DNA of 64,000 nt from Actinomycetes bacterium (GTDB taxonomy: Bacteria > Actinomycetota > Acidimicrobiia > Acidimicrobiales > Acidimicrobiaceae), in contig JAJZLS010000068.1 in NCBI GenBank assembly GCA_021803345.1, forward strand, positions 1 through 64,000, in the 5' to 3' direction. Position numbers and translations under genes: made by a program. Positions 1-8,333 of this stretch are shown piece after piece. A model generated the notes under the pieces. It saw only the letters and a program-made list of their open reading frames with translations. It searched no databases and was not told the origin of the DNA. Numbering within the stretch: position 1 is the first letter of the stretch; every line of letters begins with the position of its first letter.

Positions 1-139
1 GGGACACTGCAGCAAAAGCCTGTTAGGGCTGAGCACAGCGGCCCAGCGAAGCGTCAACTCTCTGAAGGGCTGGTGGCGTGAGCTGCTGGTTCTTCAGGAA
101 TCCTCTTCCTCTAGGGAGAGGAGAGGTCAACAACAAGAA
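1..139 (+). repeat. Solo IS200/IS605-type right end / omega-RNA-like remnant
   Basis: The stretch has the layout of the right end of IS200/IS605-IS1341 elements: a block GAGCACAGCGGCCCAGCGAA near 32, then GTGAGCTGCTGGTTCTT near 77, then a hairpin of CTCTTCC against GGAGAGGAG, ending in GGTCAA near 130. In TnpB elements this end encodes the 3' part of the guide omega RNA. No tnpB or tnpA reading frame lies beside it, although the window edge hides anything upstream. The same pattern recurs at 37664-37788 and, in part, at 19340-19395. Assignment is by visual motif comparison only. Confidence 0.5.
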
Positions 140-141
140 AA

Positions 142-231
142 CCAACATCCGAGACCAAACATTACGGTACAAACGGGATCACCCAAGCCTCGGGAGCGAG
201 GAATAAACTTACGGGGCTGAAACGATGTTGG
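142..231. repeat. Inverted-repeat-bounded 90-bp non-coding segment
   Basis: CCAACATC (142-149) and GATGTTGG (224-231) are a perfect 8-bp inverted repeat enclosing 74 bases, with an inner hairpin CCTCG-GGAG-CGAGG at 188-201. This could be a small structured RNA or the continuation of the mobile-element remnant at 1-139. The rest of the non-coding stretch up to 711 holds only short reading frames without convincing ribosome-binding sites or protein-like composition, and I see nothing else in it. Confidence 0.3.
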
Positions 232-711
232 AAACTCTGATCAGTAACAGATATTGTGTGAATTGTAGTTCAGTTCTCCTTATTGATAAGTGATTCTAAA
301 AGTGGACAAAGAAAGTCACACTTGGCAACAACTGGTTCCGAACAACATGCAAAGACTCAAGATCCGCCCCGCTTTTCACCAGAGATCAAAGAGAATCGAA
401 GCGCACTTAATTTTGTGCATGGTTTCGCTCTGTGTCATGCGAATCTTGGAACACAAGGTAAAACCGTACGGTTTCACCTACCAGTAGGCACTTTCCATTA
501 TTTCTAAAACTAACAGTACGCTTATTGGCAACCAAAAGAAAACCCATCTGATACCACCGCTATACAGCACAGAATTCAAGACGATATTGGAAGCTACTGG
601 GGTAAGTCGTTCTCAGTTTATTTTGAACACCTATTCGCCGAAGACGGGATCTACTGGATGACTGCCAGGAGATTAGGAGCTTGCCCGACCTTTTAAATTT
701 AGCTGGTCGGT

Positions 712-1770
712 TCAGGAGTTTAGGATCTCGGCCATCCAATCAGCTGATCGGTTTCTGTGTTTATAAATGATGTTGGCGCATCCATGATTGCCATCTTCGA
801 ATAAGAGTATTTCGCTGAGTCCGGGCGCTTCTTTGCTTAGTCGAATAGCTTGGCTGGCTGGGAATAGCCGATCTCTGGCACCGTAGACAATCTGCAACGG
901 AATCTTTATATTTCCAGCGACTTCAGCCAGATTGAGCTTTTTTGCCTTATCTTTGGCCTGGTCCATATCGCCACTTTTTGAGCGTATTTGAAAAGCGTTC
1001 TTTGTCAACTGCGGGAGTTGGTCCCAGTTTTCACTGAAGTCATATGGCCCTGACAAATTTATGCACGCTTTGGCAAGTGAGCAAGCCGAGGCTACACGAG
1101 AGGCGTAATATCCGCCCAGGCTCACCCCCCAAATCCCAATTCGATCCGGGTCTATTTCAGGTTGTGAAGCCAGCGCTTGGAGTAAAACTTCACCTGGAAT
1201 CTCCCAATTGGGTTCAATAGGGAAATATTCCGACTCCCCCTGTCCTGGGCCATCGACTGAAAAAGTAGCCAGACCCCGTTCCAAAAAGAGCTGTTCAGTG
1301 CTGCGAAATTCTTCTTTGGTGGAATCAAGTCCTGGTATCAGCATGACTGCCGGGTGGGGTCCGGAGCTAGGCGGGGTTCGCAGGATTCCAACGAGATGCG
1401 AATCCATGTATGGCACCTCAAGAATTCGTCCCGGAGGATCGAGGTGTGCAAGTGCGTCCCTGAGAGTAGAAACCGCTTTTTGGTGGGCGCTTGAGTATTG
1501 ATCTTGGTCTTCGAAGAACAGGAACTTCGCAAAATGGTAATAAACCGATGCCTGGGAAAGGTGCGATCCAGCCGACCGGTATCTAGCATTGTCGAGAGCG
1601 GTTCGGCCCAGCTTCTCATGTTTCGCCCCCAGTTCCATCCAGGCGTCACACCAATCGGACCACTCGTTAAGAGTATTGGTTATATGGCGAAAGTCGCTGT
1701 AGTCGATTCCATTAGCGACGAAACGAGGTCCCCAGTTTTCGATTGCACTTTTGAGTAGCTCATCTTGCAT
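712..1770 (-). CDS. Alpha/beta hydrolase with helical N-terminal domain (FrsA/dienelactone-hydrolase-like)
   Basis: This 352-residue enzyme has a helical N-terminal region (about residues 1-110) followed by an alpha/beta hydrolase core. The oxyanion region VMLIPGLDS and the nucleophile elbow GVSLGG (GxSxG) are clear. Likely acid and base are the Asp of YGARDRLFP and the His of DGNHGC. The architecture matches DUF1100/FrsA-type and 2,6-dihydroxypseudooxynicotine-hydrolase-like enzymes that cleave C-C or ester bonds. It starts at ATG 97 bases downstream of livF on the same strand, so it may be the last gene of the importer operon and act on the imported compound. The substrate is unknown. Confidence 0.8.
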   Translation of the reverse strand: MQDELLKSAIENWGPRFVANGIDYSDFRHITNTLNEWSDWCDAWMELGAKHEKLGRTALDNARYRSAGSHLSQASVYYHFAKFLFFEDQDQYSSAHQKAVSTLRDALAHLDPPGRILEVPYMDSHLVGILRTPPSSGPHPAVMLIPGLDSTKEEFRSTEQLFLERGLATFSVDGPGQGESEYFPIEPNWEIPGEVLLQALASQPEIDPDRIGIWGVSLGGYYASRVASACSLAKACINLSGPYDFSENWDQLPQLTKNAFQIRSKSGDMDQAKDKAKKLNLAEVAGNIKIPLQIVYGARDRLFPASQAIRLSKEAPGLSEILLFEDGNHGCANIIYKHRNRSADWMAEILNS

Positions 1771-1866
1771 TTTGTATCCCGTCCTTATAAAGCGTCAAGG
1801 TTGGCTGGGGTAGTGAAATGTGATAATCAAACCTAAATAATCTCAATTCCGTGGTGATTTTGACCC

Positions 1867-2652
1867 TTATTGTTTCTGGCTTGTTCCACCCAAATACAGG
1901 GTACCGATCTCAGGGTTTTCCAGCACTTCCCGCCCGGAGCCAAGCAGCCGCACCTGTCCAGATTCCAATACGACTGCGTGGCTGCTTAATTTGAGCGCAG
2001 CCCGGGCATTCTGCTCAACCAGCAATATAGTCACTCCGGATTTATTCATTTCCAGAATTGTTCTAAATACCGATCGGGCCATCTGAGGATCAAGTCCCAG
2101 TGTGGGCTCATCCAGGATTACAATCCGGGGCGAAAGCATCATGCAGCGGGCGAATTCAACCAGCCTTTGCTGACCTCCAGATAGTGCTCCGGCCTTTATT
2201 TTGGCCTTCTCTTTCACTATCGGGAACAGCTCGCAAATCTGTTCGAACCTGGTCTTTACCTGCTGGCGGTCCCGGATCAGAAATCCTCCAAATTCTACAT
2301 TTTCCTCCACCGTCATTTTGCGGAACAGGCTGTGGTTTTGGGGAACTTGGACTATCCCTTTTTTGAGTATCTCTCTTGGTTTCAGGGTATGTATGGGTTC
2401 TCCATCGAGAGTGATCTGTCCTTCTCGAATTTTCAGTATCCCGCTGATTGCGGTGGCGACGGTGGATTTTCCAGCTCCATTCGGACCCACGATACAGGTG
2501 ATGCTTTTGTCTGAAACCGTAAAGGTTGTGCCTTTGAGAACGTCACCTCCACCATATCCTCCGTAGACTTTCTCGAGACAGAGGATTTGAGCCGGTTCGG
2601 TTCGGGTTTCGCTGCCAGAAGTGATTGTGTCGTGTGAAATGTCAGGGGACAA
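1867..2652 (-). CDS. livF: Branched-chain amino acid/amide ABC transporter ATP-binding protein LivF
   Basis: This is a 261-residue ABC ATPase of the LivF branch. It shows Walker A GPNGAGKS, signature LSGGQQR and Walker B VILDEPTLGLDP, followed by the LivF-typical switch region LLVEQNARAAL. It would hydrolyse ATP at the cytoplasmic face of a LivH-LivM permease together with LivG. Its start overlaps the end of livG by 11 bases, which indicates translational coupling. The family carries branched-chain amino acids but also urea, short amides and aromatic acids, so the substrate cannot be read from this gene. Confidence 0.93.
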   Translation of the reverse strand: MSPDISHDTITSGSETRTEPAQILCLEKVYGGYGGGDVLKGTTFTVSDKSITCIVGPNGAGKSTVATAISGILKIREGQITLDGEPIHTLKPREILKKGIVQVPQNHSLFRKMTVEENVEFGGFLIRDRQQVKTRFEQICELFPIVKEKAKIKAGALSGGQQRLVEFARCMMLSPRIVILDEPTLGLDPQMARSVFRTILEMNKSGVTILLVEQNARAALKLSSHAVVLESGQVRLLGSGREVLENPEIGTLYLGGTSQKQ

Positions 2653-3424
2653 CTATTTCCTCCTCAAAATCGTCGATTCCCAGGTATGCATCCAGAACCC
2701 GGGGATCGGATCGAACCTGCTCCGGCTTTCCGGTCATAAATACGGATCCGGAGCTCATCACGTTCACTTCATGACAAAGAGTTAGAACGAAGTCCATATT
2801 GTGCTCTACGATTAGAAATGTTTTTCCAAGGCTGTTCAAGTAGCGAATATGGTCGCCCAGCTCTTTAATCAGTGACAGGTTTACCCCACCGGCGGGTTCG
2901 TCTAGAAGTAAAAGTGTTGGGTCGGCAATCAAGATATATGCCAGTTCAAGCAGCTTTCGCTGTCCGTAGGATAGCGATCCGGCAGGAGATTCAGCGAGCT
3001 TTAGGAGTCCAACGAATTTCAGAATTTCAACAGCCCTATCCAGTTCTTCTGATGATCCGGCAGGTCGTATGACGCTTCTGAGCCAGCCCTCCTTGCGTTG
3101 AGTGGCTATGAACATATTTTCCATAACTGTCATGCGGGCAAAGATCTTGGTAAGTTGAAATGTGCGTCCAATCCCGAGGGCGAAGATCTGCTCAGGCGTT
3201 TTCCCAGTTATGGATTGGCCGCGGAAGTAGACGTCACCCCCTTCGATTGATTCATACCCGGTTATCGCATTGAACAGCGTGGTTTTGCCCGAACCATTGG
3301 GACCGATGAGACCGGTGATTTTGCCTTCGCTTATTTTTATGCTGCAGTTATCAAGCGCCTTGACCCCGCCGTAGCTCCTGGTTGCGTTTTTGACTTCTAA
3401 AAAAGCATCAGTTTCAGCAGTCAT
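2642..3424 (-). CDS. livG: Branched-chain amino acid/amide ABC transporter ATP-binding protein LivG
   Basis: This 260-residue protein is the second ATPase of the importer. Walker A is GPNGSGKTT, the signature is LSYGQRK (a common LivG variant of LSGGQ), and Walker B is LLLLDEPAGGVN. The C-terminal part (about residues 195-250) carries the LivG motif IVEHNMDFVL. It pairs with LivF as a heterodimer. It overlaps livM by four bases (ATGA) upstream and livF downstream, so the set is read as one tightly coupled operon. Confidence 0.93.
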   Translation of the reverse strand: MTAETDAFLEVKNATRSYGGVKALDNCSIKISEGKITGLIGPNGSGKTTLFNAITGYESIEGGDVYFRGQSITGKTPEQIFALGIGRTFQLTKIFARMTVMENMFIATQRKEGWLRSVIRPAGSSEELDRAVEILKFVGLLKLAESPAGSLSYGQRKLLELAYILIADPTLLLLDEPAGGVNLSLIKELGDHIRYLNSLGKTFLIVEHNMDFVLTLCHEVNVMSSGSVFMTGKPEQVRSDPRVLDAYLGIDDFEEEIVVP

Positions 3425-4494
3425 AGAGCTTTCCCTTCTTTGACCGGTTCTTTATTTGCAGCAGACGCCTGTGGGATTCCACTTGTTGCCGAATCAGGAC
3501 TATTAAAACTTACGTCGGCTCCCGTGGGTAACAAACGCTTGCTGATCTGCTTTTTTATTGATGGCAGCACCCCTTCTGGCAACAGAACTATTACAGCCAG
3601 GAAAAGCAGTCCGTAAATTATGAGGTAGAGGTTTTGTATGGTCAGGCTGAGGACCAAATAGCGTTGAAGCGCTTCAAGCACCAGCGCTCCGAACACCGGA
3701 CCAGCTAGAGTCCCGAGTCCTCCAAAGAAACACATCAGGGCAACTGTTACGTCAAACGAAGCAGCAAATGCGAATTGCGGATAAATCTGACCAATGAAGT
3801 ATGCCCAAATGGCACCGATCATTCCAACCGGTATTGCCGATAAAACAAAGGAGACCAGTTTCACCCTGTCAACTTTTACTCCAAGGCTTCGCGCCCGGCT
3901 CTCTTCGTCCCGGATTGCAAATAACTGAAGTCCGAAGCGGGACCTTTTGATGTGCCACACCAGAAACACCGTCAGGATCAATATGACCGCGGAGGCGTAG
4001 TAGAAGGGGTTGTTGTAATCGGATGCGGCAAAGCCTCCAGGGGCTAAAGTAACGCCCTCTGATCCTTTGGTAAATCCGAGGTTTTCTGCCAGCAGTTGGA
4101 AGATAAAAAATGCAGCGATAGTTATTACTACAAAGGTATGGCGCTTGGTTCTAAGTGCAACAAATCCTATCGGTATTGCTAAAGCTCCCGCCGCAATTCC
4201 CGCCACCGGAACCAGGGCAAATACTGGGAACCCTCCGGACATGTTAAGGCCGGTTGAAATCAGCGACAAGGTATAGGCGCCGGTTCCGAAAAATATTGCA
4301 TGTCCCAAAGAGACGTATCCGGTAAATCCGGAGAAGCTGTTCCATGCGGTTGCGATTGCCATGTACATTACGCAATAGGTGGCAATAGTGGTAACAGTGG
4401 GATTGTTGAATATCAGCGGGAATGCCACCAGCACGATTACCGCCAGCAGAAGACCGATTCTTTTAGTTGACTTGGTCGGATTTACCAGGCTCAC
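3421..4494 (-). CDS. livM: Branched-chain amino acid/amide ABC transporter permease LivM
   Basis: This 357-residue integral membrane protein has many hydrophobic helices and the LivM signature region SFSGFTGYVSLGHAIFFG near residue 55. A conserved cytoplasmic loop (FAIRDEESRARSLGV, about residues 193-207) contacts the ATPases in this family. The C-terminus, from about residue 325, is a polar tail rich in Ser, Ala and Pro. It forms the translocation pore with LivH and shares a four-base ATGA overlap with both neighbours. Confidence 0.92.
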   Translation of the reverse strand: MSLVNPTKSTKRIGLLLAVIVLVAFPLIFNNPTVTTIATYCVMYMAIATAWNSFSGFTGYVSLGHAIFFGTGAYTLSLISTGLNMSGGFPVFALVPVAGIAAGALAIPIGFVALRTKRHTFVVITIAAFFIFQLLAENLGFTKGSEGVTLAPGGFAASDYNNPFYYASAVILILTVFLVWHIKRSRFGLQLFAIRDEESRARSLGVKVDRVKLVSFVLSAIPVGMIGAIWAYFIGQIYPQFAFAASFDVTVALMCFFGGLGTLAGPVFGALVLEALQRYLVLSLTIQNLYLIIYGLLFLAVIVLLPEGVLPSIKKQISKRLLPTGADVSFNSPDSATSGIPQASAANKEPVKEGKAL

Positions 4495-5375
4495 TGGGCG
4501 CGCACCTCACGTTGTCCAAACAGACCTTGCGGTTTGAGAAGTAGAACTATCACAAGCACAGCGAAATAGATCAGTGTGGCCCAAGTTGGCGTCCACGCTA
4601 CTGAGATGATGTCTTCAACGACCACCATCACCAGAGCTCCAACTAGAGCTCCTCCAACGCTTCCCAGTCCGCCAAGAACCACAATGGTGAGAAGTCTCGA
4701 AATCAGGTCATAGCTGCTATTGGGGGTAAATGGCTGCACCGCACCAAACACCATTCCTCCAACGGCAGTCACTGCCACTCCAATCGCGAAGGTGAGGGTC
4801 GACACCCTTTTTACTTCAACTCCGACTAACTGGGCAGCAAAGCGGTTATCCATGGCAGCTCTAACACTCACCCCAAGGCGGGTTTTGTAGAGGATGAAAT
4901 ACAGTACCAGCACCGAGGCCAGAGCCAGCAGGAATCCGTAGAGATAAATTTTAGGCAGATAGTTGCCGAATACATGGAATGACTGAGTCACATATGACGC
5001 AGTCAGGCTCCGGTAGTTGCTCCCGAAGTGGAGGAGAAGGACGCCTTCTATTACTATAGTTACCGCGTAAGTAACCAGGATTGACATCGAGACCCGATTG
5101 TATTCGCCGAGACGCCGAATGAACGCCCACTCGATGAATGCTCCCAGTAGGAACATTGCGGGAATTGTGATTATAAGTCCTTCAAATAACCCTATCCCGA
5201 AACTATGTTCAAGCGAATAACTTGCGTAAGCACCCAGTATTACGAAAATTCCTTGGGCAATATTGATCATATCCAAAACACCGAAAATCAGTGTCAATCC
5301 GGCTGCCATCAGGGCATAGACCCCACCGGTGAGGATCCCGTCCAGGATGGCCATCTCCAAGGTTCCGGCACTCAC
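4491..5375 (-). CDS. livH: Branched-chain amino acid/amide ABC transporter permease LivH
   Basis: This 294-residue permease has a LivH-type N-terminal region (ILTGGVYALMAAGLTLIFGV) and the conserved loop SVRAAMDNRFAAQLVGV. The glycine-rich segment VVLGGLGSVGGALVGAL at about 230-246 is typical of the family. It is the partner of LivM in the membrane. It follows the binding-protein gene after a 106-base gap that contains a strong hairpin, and it overlaps livM by four bases. Confidence 0.92.
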   Translation of the reverse strand: MSAGTLEMAILDGILTGGVYALMAAGLTLIFGVLDMINIAQGIFVILGAYASYSLEHSFGIGLFEGLIITIPAMFLLGAFIEWAFIRRLGEYNRVSMSILVTYAVTIVIEGVLLLHFGSNYRSLTASYVTQSFHVFGNYLPKIYLYGFLLALASVLVLYFILYKTRLGVSVRAAMDNRFAAQLVGVEVKRVSTLTFAIGVAVTAVGGMVFGAVQPFTPNSSYDLISRLLTIVVLGGLGSVGGALVGALVMVVVEDIISVAWTPTWATLIYFAVLVIVLLLKPQGLFGQREVRAQ

Positions 5376-5418
5376 ATCAATCTCCTCTTTGTCATCAGCT
5401 AAGCGTTCTTGATCTGAA

Positions 5419-5454
5419 AGTGGCTTGGCTTAGTTCTCACTGCGCCAAGCCACT
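5419..5454 (-). promoter_or_regulatory. Intercistronic hairpin between livK and livH
   Basis: AGTGGCTTGGC (5419-5429) and GCCAAGCCACT (5444-5454) form a perfect 11-bp stem with a 14-base loop. No U-run follows in the minus-strand direction, so it is unlikely to be a strong terminator. Hairpins at this place in binding-protein-dependent operons usually stabilise or partly attenuate the transcript, so that the binding protein is made in excess over the permease. Confidence 0.55.
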
Positions 5455-5481
5455 CGAATTATTGGTGATATGTGGTGGGGA

Positions 5482-6759
5482 CTATGAGCAGAATGCCGGC
5501 TTCGGGAACAGCGGAGCTACCGACTGCTTGTCTGAGGCCGGAAGTATCTGTACATATTTTGTACCCTTGCTCTGCCATTGGAACCCTAACACAACTCCAT
5601 CTACGTTTTCACCCTTACTGTTGAACTTTACTGGTCCTTGAAGGGTTTGGAAAGTAACACCGCTATGGAGATACTTGAGTATCTTTGCCTGGTTGAAGCT
5701 CTTGGTGGCATTGACAGCATCTGCCAGCACCTCTCCCACTCCATATGCTTCAGCGCTACTGGCGGTGATTTGCGAGGTTGTGCCCCCGTACTTCGCCAGA
5801 TATGCCTTGACGAACTGATGGCTGAGCGTATTGTCATAGCCAGCGTACCAACCGTTTGGCTGAATAATTCCATTTGCATTACAGGTTCCAATAGCGCTAG
5901 TAAAAGCGGTTTGGTTAACTCCATTTGTGCCAACCAGGATTTCCGGGTTGTAGTGCTGAGTAATGAAGTCCTTGACAAATGCGATCACTTTGGACACCGA
6001 GGTGGTGGATATGATCGCAACCTGGGCATGGGTGGCGGCAATAGCATCTGCTAATGGAGTGAAGTCAGTGGTTTCGCTCTGAAACACCTGGTTATAAACC
6101 GTCTTGACTCCGGCTGCCTGCATAATTGCCTGAGCTGGCGCGATCTGCGGCTGCGCAAATATGTTGTTGCTGGTCACGTACGCCGCCGTTGTGGGTCTCT
6201 TGCCGGCAGGCATGGATTTGATCCAGTTTGCCACTGGCAGCAGCCCGTCTTTGACCGGATAGCTGACGTCGAAGACGTTCTTGAGGCCATGTGTGAATAC
6301 TCCAGGAGCTCCACCAGCACCTTCCACCATGGCATATCCATATCTGGCAGCAACTGTTGCCGCCGGTACCGTCAACAGTGAGGAAAATGGACCCACAATT
6401 AGAGGAACGTGATCAGAGGTGATCAGGTCTTGGTAGTTGGTTGCGACCTGAGTTGGACTGCTGGCGTCGTCCAGTATTTTCATGGAGACTTTATGGCCAA
6501 GGAGCCCACCGTTCTTATTTACCTGTTCCGCCCATATGGCATATCCACGCTGAAAGCTCTTTCCATTGGCGGCGAAGTCGCCGGTTAGAGATAGTGAGGC
6601 GCCAATCTGGATTGGTTTGGCTGAGGCAGTAGTGCTGGTAGCGCTGGAAGAACTGGCATTGCTGCTTCCGCTTCCACAGGCTGCTAACAGTAGTGCCGCA
6701 GCGGGAACAATTACGAAACCGATCCTGCGTTGCTTGGATCGTTTAAACAGAGATTTCAT
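5482..6759 (-). CDS. livK: Periplasmic-binding-type lipoprotein of the Liv-type importer
   Basis: This 425-residue extracellular substrate-binding protein begins with a lipoprotein signal peptide: positively charged MKSLFKRSKQRR, a hydrophobic stretch, then lipobox LLAAC with the lipidated Cys near residue 28 and a Ser/Gly/Thr-rich linker. The mature part is a type 1 periplasmic-binding fold (GASLSLTGDFAANGKSF; later VGPFSS). It should capture the ligand outside the membrane and deliver it to LivH-LivM. The start ATG at 6759 has the ribosome-binding site GGGGGAGG 6 bases upstream. It is the first gene of the operon. Confidence 0.9.
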   Translation of the reverse strand: MKSLFKRSKQRRIGFVIVPAAALLLAACGSGSSNASSSSATSTTASAKPIQIGASLSLTGDFAANGKSFQRGYAIWAEQVNKNGGLLGHKVSMKILDDASSPTQVATNYQDLITSDHVPLIVGPFSSLLTVPAATVAARYGYAMVEGAGGAPGVFTHGLKNVFDVSYPVKDGLLPVANWIKSMPAGKRPTTAAYVTSNNIFAQPQIAPAQAIMQAAGVKTVYNQVFQSETTDFTPLADAIAATHAQVAIISTTSVSKVIAFVKDFITQHYNPEILVGTNGVNQTAFTSAIGTCNANGIIQPNGWYAGYDNTLSHQFVKAYLAKYGGTTSQITASSAEAYGVGEVLADAVNATKSFNQAKILKYLHSGVTFQTLQGPVKFNSKGENVDGVVLGFQWQSKGTKYVQILPASDKQSVAPLFPKPAFCS

Positions 6760-6815
6760 TATATACCTCCCCCTAGTCGGGCATGGAACTTTTGCCGTCC
6801 AGGTACCCGAGATTC

Positions 6816-6849
6816 ATCATAGCATTGCATTCGTTTGCGGGAATGTCAA
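6816..6849 (-). promoter_or_regulatory. Candidate promoter of the liv operon
   Basis: On the minus strand an extended -10 element, TGCTATGAT (6816-6824), lies about 57 bases before the livK start. A TTGACA occurs further upstream (6844-6849), but its spacing of 22 bases is too long for a standard pair, so I favour extended -10 recognition. The remainder of the divergent 450-base spacer (6760-7209) holds the likely plus-strand promoter for the catabolic cluster. I could not place that promoter with confidence. Confidence 0.35.
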
Positions 6850-7227
6850 GTTTTAACATAATTTGTTTTCTATTTCTTTGAGTTGGGATTCCGCTAAATT
6901 AGGTTTAGATGCACTCAACTGCTTTTTTTAGCTTCAGAATAGTGAAAATAACCAGCTAGGAAGGGTGGTTAGAAATCAACTTTCGTAACGTTGATCAACT
7001 TCTCTAACCCTTGTGAATGGAAATTTGAGTTGAGTAAGTTCACGTTAACCATGGGGAGAATGCGGTTTTAGGTTGCAGAGGCTGTCCTTTTATCAGTTAC
7101 GATAAAAGTGCTGGTAAGGACCTAGAAAGATAAGTTTCCGTGATTTCGGGCACATTCTTTTTATGCATTCGGTTGCAAAAGGACATTAATTCGGATATTG
7201 TGACGATGTTTGCTGATTGAGAGAAAA

Positions 7228-8172
7228 GTGAGCAATCTAATGGTTGAAGAATCTTTGAAGTACGGCTGGATCGGGGCCGGAAGGATGGGATCAGAGATGA
7301 TCCGGCGCCTAGCTGAATCCGGCAACGATGTCTCGGTTTTTAACCGCACCCGGGCTAAAGTGGAGCCGCTTCTGAAATATGGGGCCAAAGCTGTCGGAAG
7401 CGCTGCCGAACTCGCGCGATGTGATGTGATATTTGTTTCTGTAGGATCGTCCGAGGATTTTATCTCGGTCACCTGCGGAGAGGGAGGAGTGCTCTCGCAG
7501 TCACTTGTTCCAAAGGTGATAGTTGATTGCTCGACGATCTCGATCGAAGCCTCAATGGAAGTCAGGGCAGTGGCCGAATCCAAGTCAGTGGCGTTGTTGG
7601 CGGCCCCGGTAAGCGGGAATCCCAAAGTGGCGGAGGCTGGCAGGCTTACGATGGCTGTGTCGGGGCCGGAGGACGCCTTTAGGCTGGTAAGACCGGCCCT
7701 TGATCTAATTGTTGCCGGTGTCACCTACGTTGGTGAGGGTGATAATGCCAGGTTGGTTAAGCTTTGTCATAACTTGTTTTTGGGTGTCGTGACCCAGTCT
7801 TTAGTAGAGATTACAATTATGGCCGAAAAGGGTGGAGTTAGCAGGAACCTTTTTTTGGAGTATCTCAATAAGAGCGTTATGGGATCCACTTTCAGCCGTT
7901 ATAAGGCTCCGGCACTTGTTAATCTGGATTATCACGCCACCTTCACCTCAAAGCTTCTGCGCAAGGATTTTGATATAGGACTGCAGACAGCGAGGGAGTT
8001 GGAGGTTCCGATGCCCACCGCATCAGCGGTTTATCAGATCATTCAATCCCTGGTTGCAGAAGGATATGGAGACGAGGACTTTGCTGCACTCATCGAATTA
8101 CAGGCCAGGGCGTCAGGGTTGAAACTTGAAAGCGAAGGCGTTGAGGTCGATGACGGGCTTGGGACGAGGTAG
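7228..8172 (+). CDS. NAD(P)-dependent oxidoreductase, 3-hydroxyisobutyrate dehydrogenase family
   Basis: An N-terminal Rossmann domain (GWIGAGRMGSEMIRRL, then VFNRTRAK) binds NAD(P). The substrate motif follows near AAPVSGNPKVAEAGRLTM, and the catalytic Lys lies in NARLVKLCHN. The C-terminal half is all-helical, as usual for beta-hydroxyacid dehydrogenases. I place the start at GTG 7228 because GAGAG lies just upstream. TTG 7210 and ATG 7240 are alternatives, and the fold begins only after residue 10. It opens a catabolic cluster and would oxidise a 3-hydroxyacid or reduce a semialdehyde. The exact substrate is unknown. Confidence 0.85.
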   Translation: MSNLMVEESLKYGWIGAGRMGSEMIRRLAESGNDVSVFNRTRAKVEPLLKYGAKAVGSAAELARCDVIFVSVGSSEDFISVTCGEGGVLSQSLVPKVIVDCSTISIEASMEVRAVAESKSVALLAAPVSGNPKVAEAGRLTMAVSGPEDAFRLVRPALDLIVAGVTYVGEGDNARLVKLCHNLFLGVVTQSLVEITIMAEKGGVSRNLFLEYLNKSVMGSTFSRYKAPALVNLDYHATFTSKLLRKDFDIGLQTARELEVPMPTASAVYQIIQSLVAEGYGDEDFAALIELQARASGLKLESEGVEVDDGLGTR

Positions 8173-8333
8173 TTGCAGCTGAAGCAGATTTGTCGCTCTG
8201 GTGACGCGGTATGGAATTGTTAGCCGGTTTTTTGGCAAATCAGCCGTTTTGCTGTTCTTCTCATTGGTGATTGTAGGCAGGTTTATCAAATATATAAAAC
8301 GTGGCTCTGTAGTTCAAGTGAAAGAGGTGAAAA

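Noticed and set aside
283..507. Short open frames in the first 700 bases
   Set aside because: Two overlapping frames cover the same bases, neither has a clear ribosome-binding site, and the protein compositions look random.
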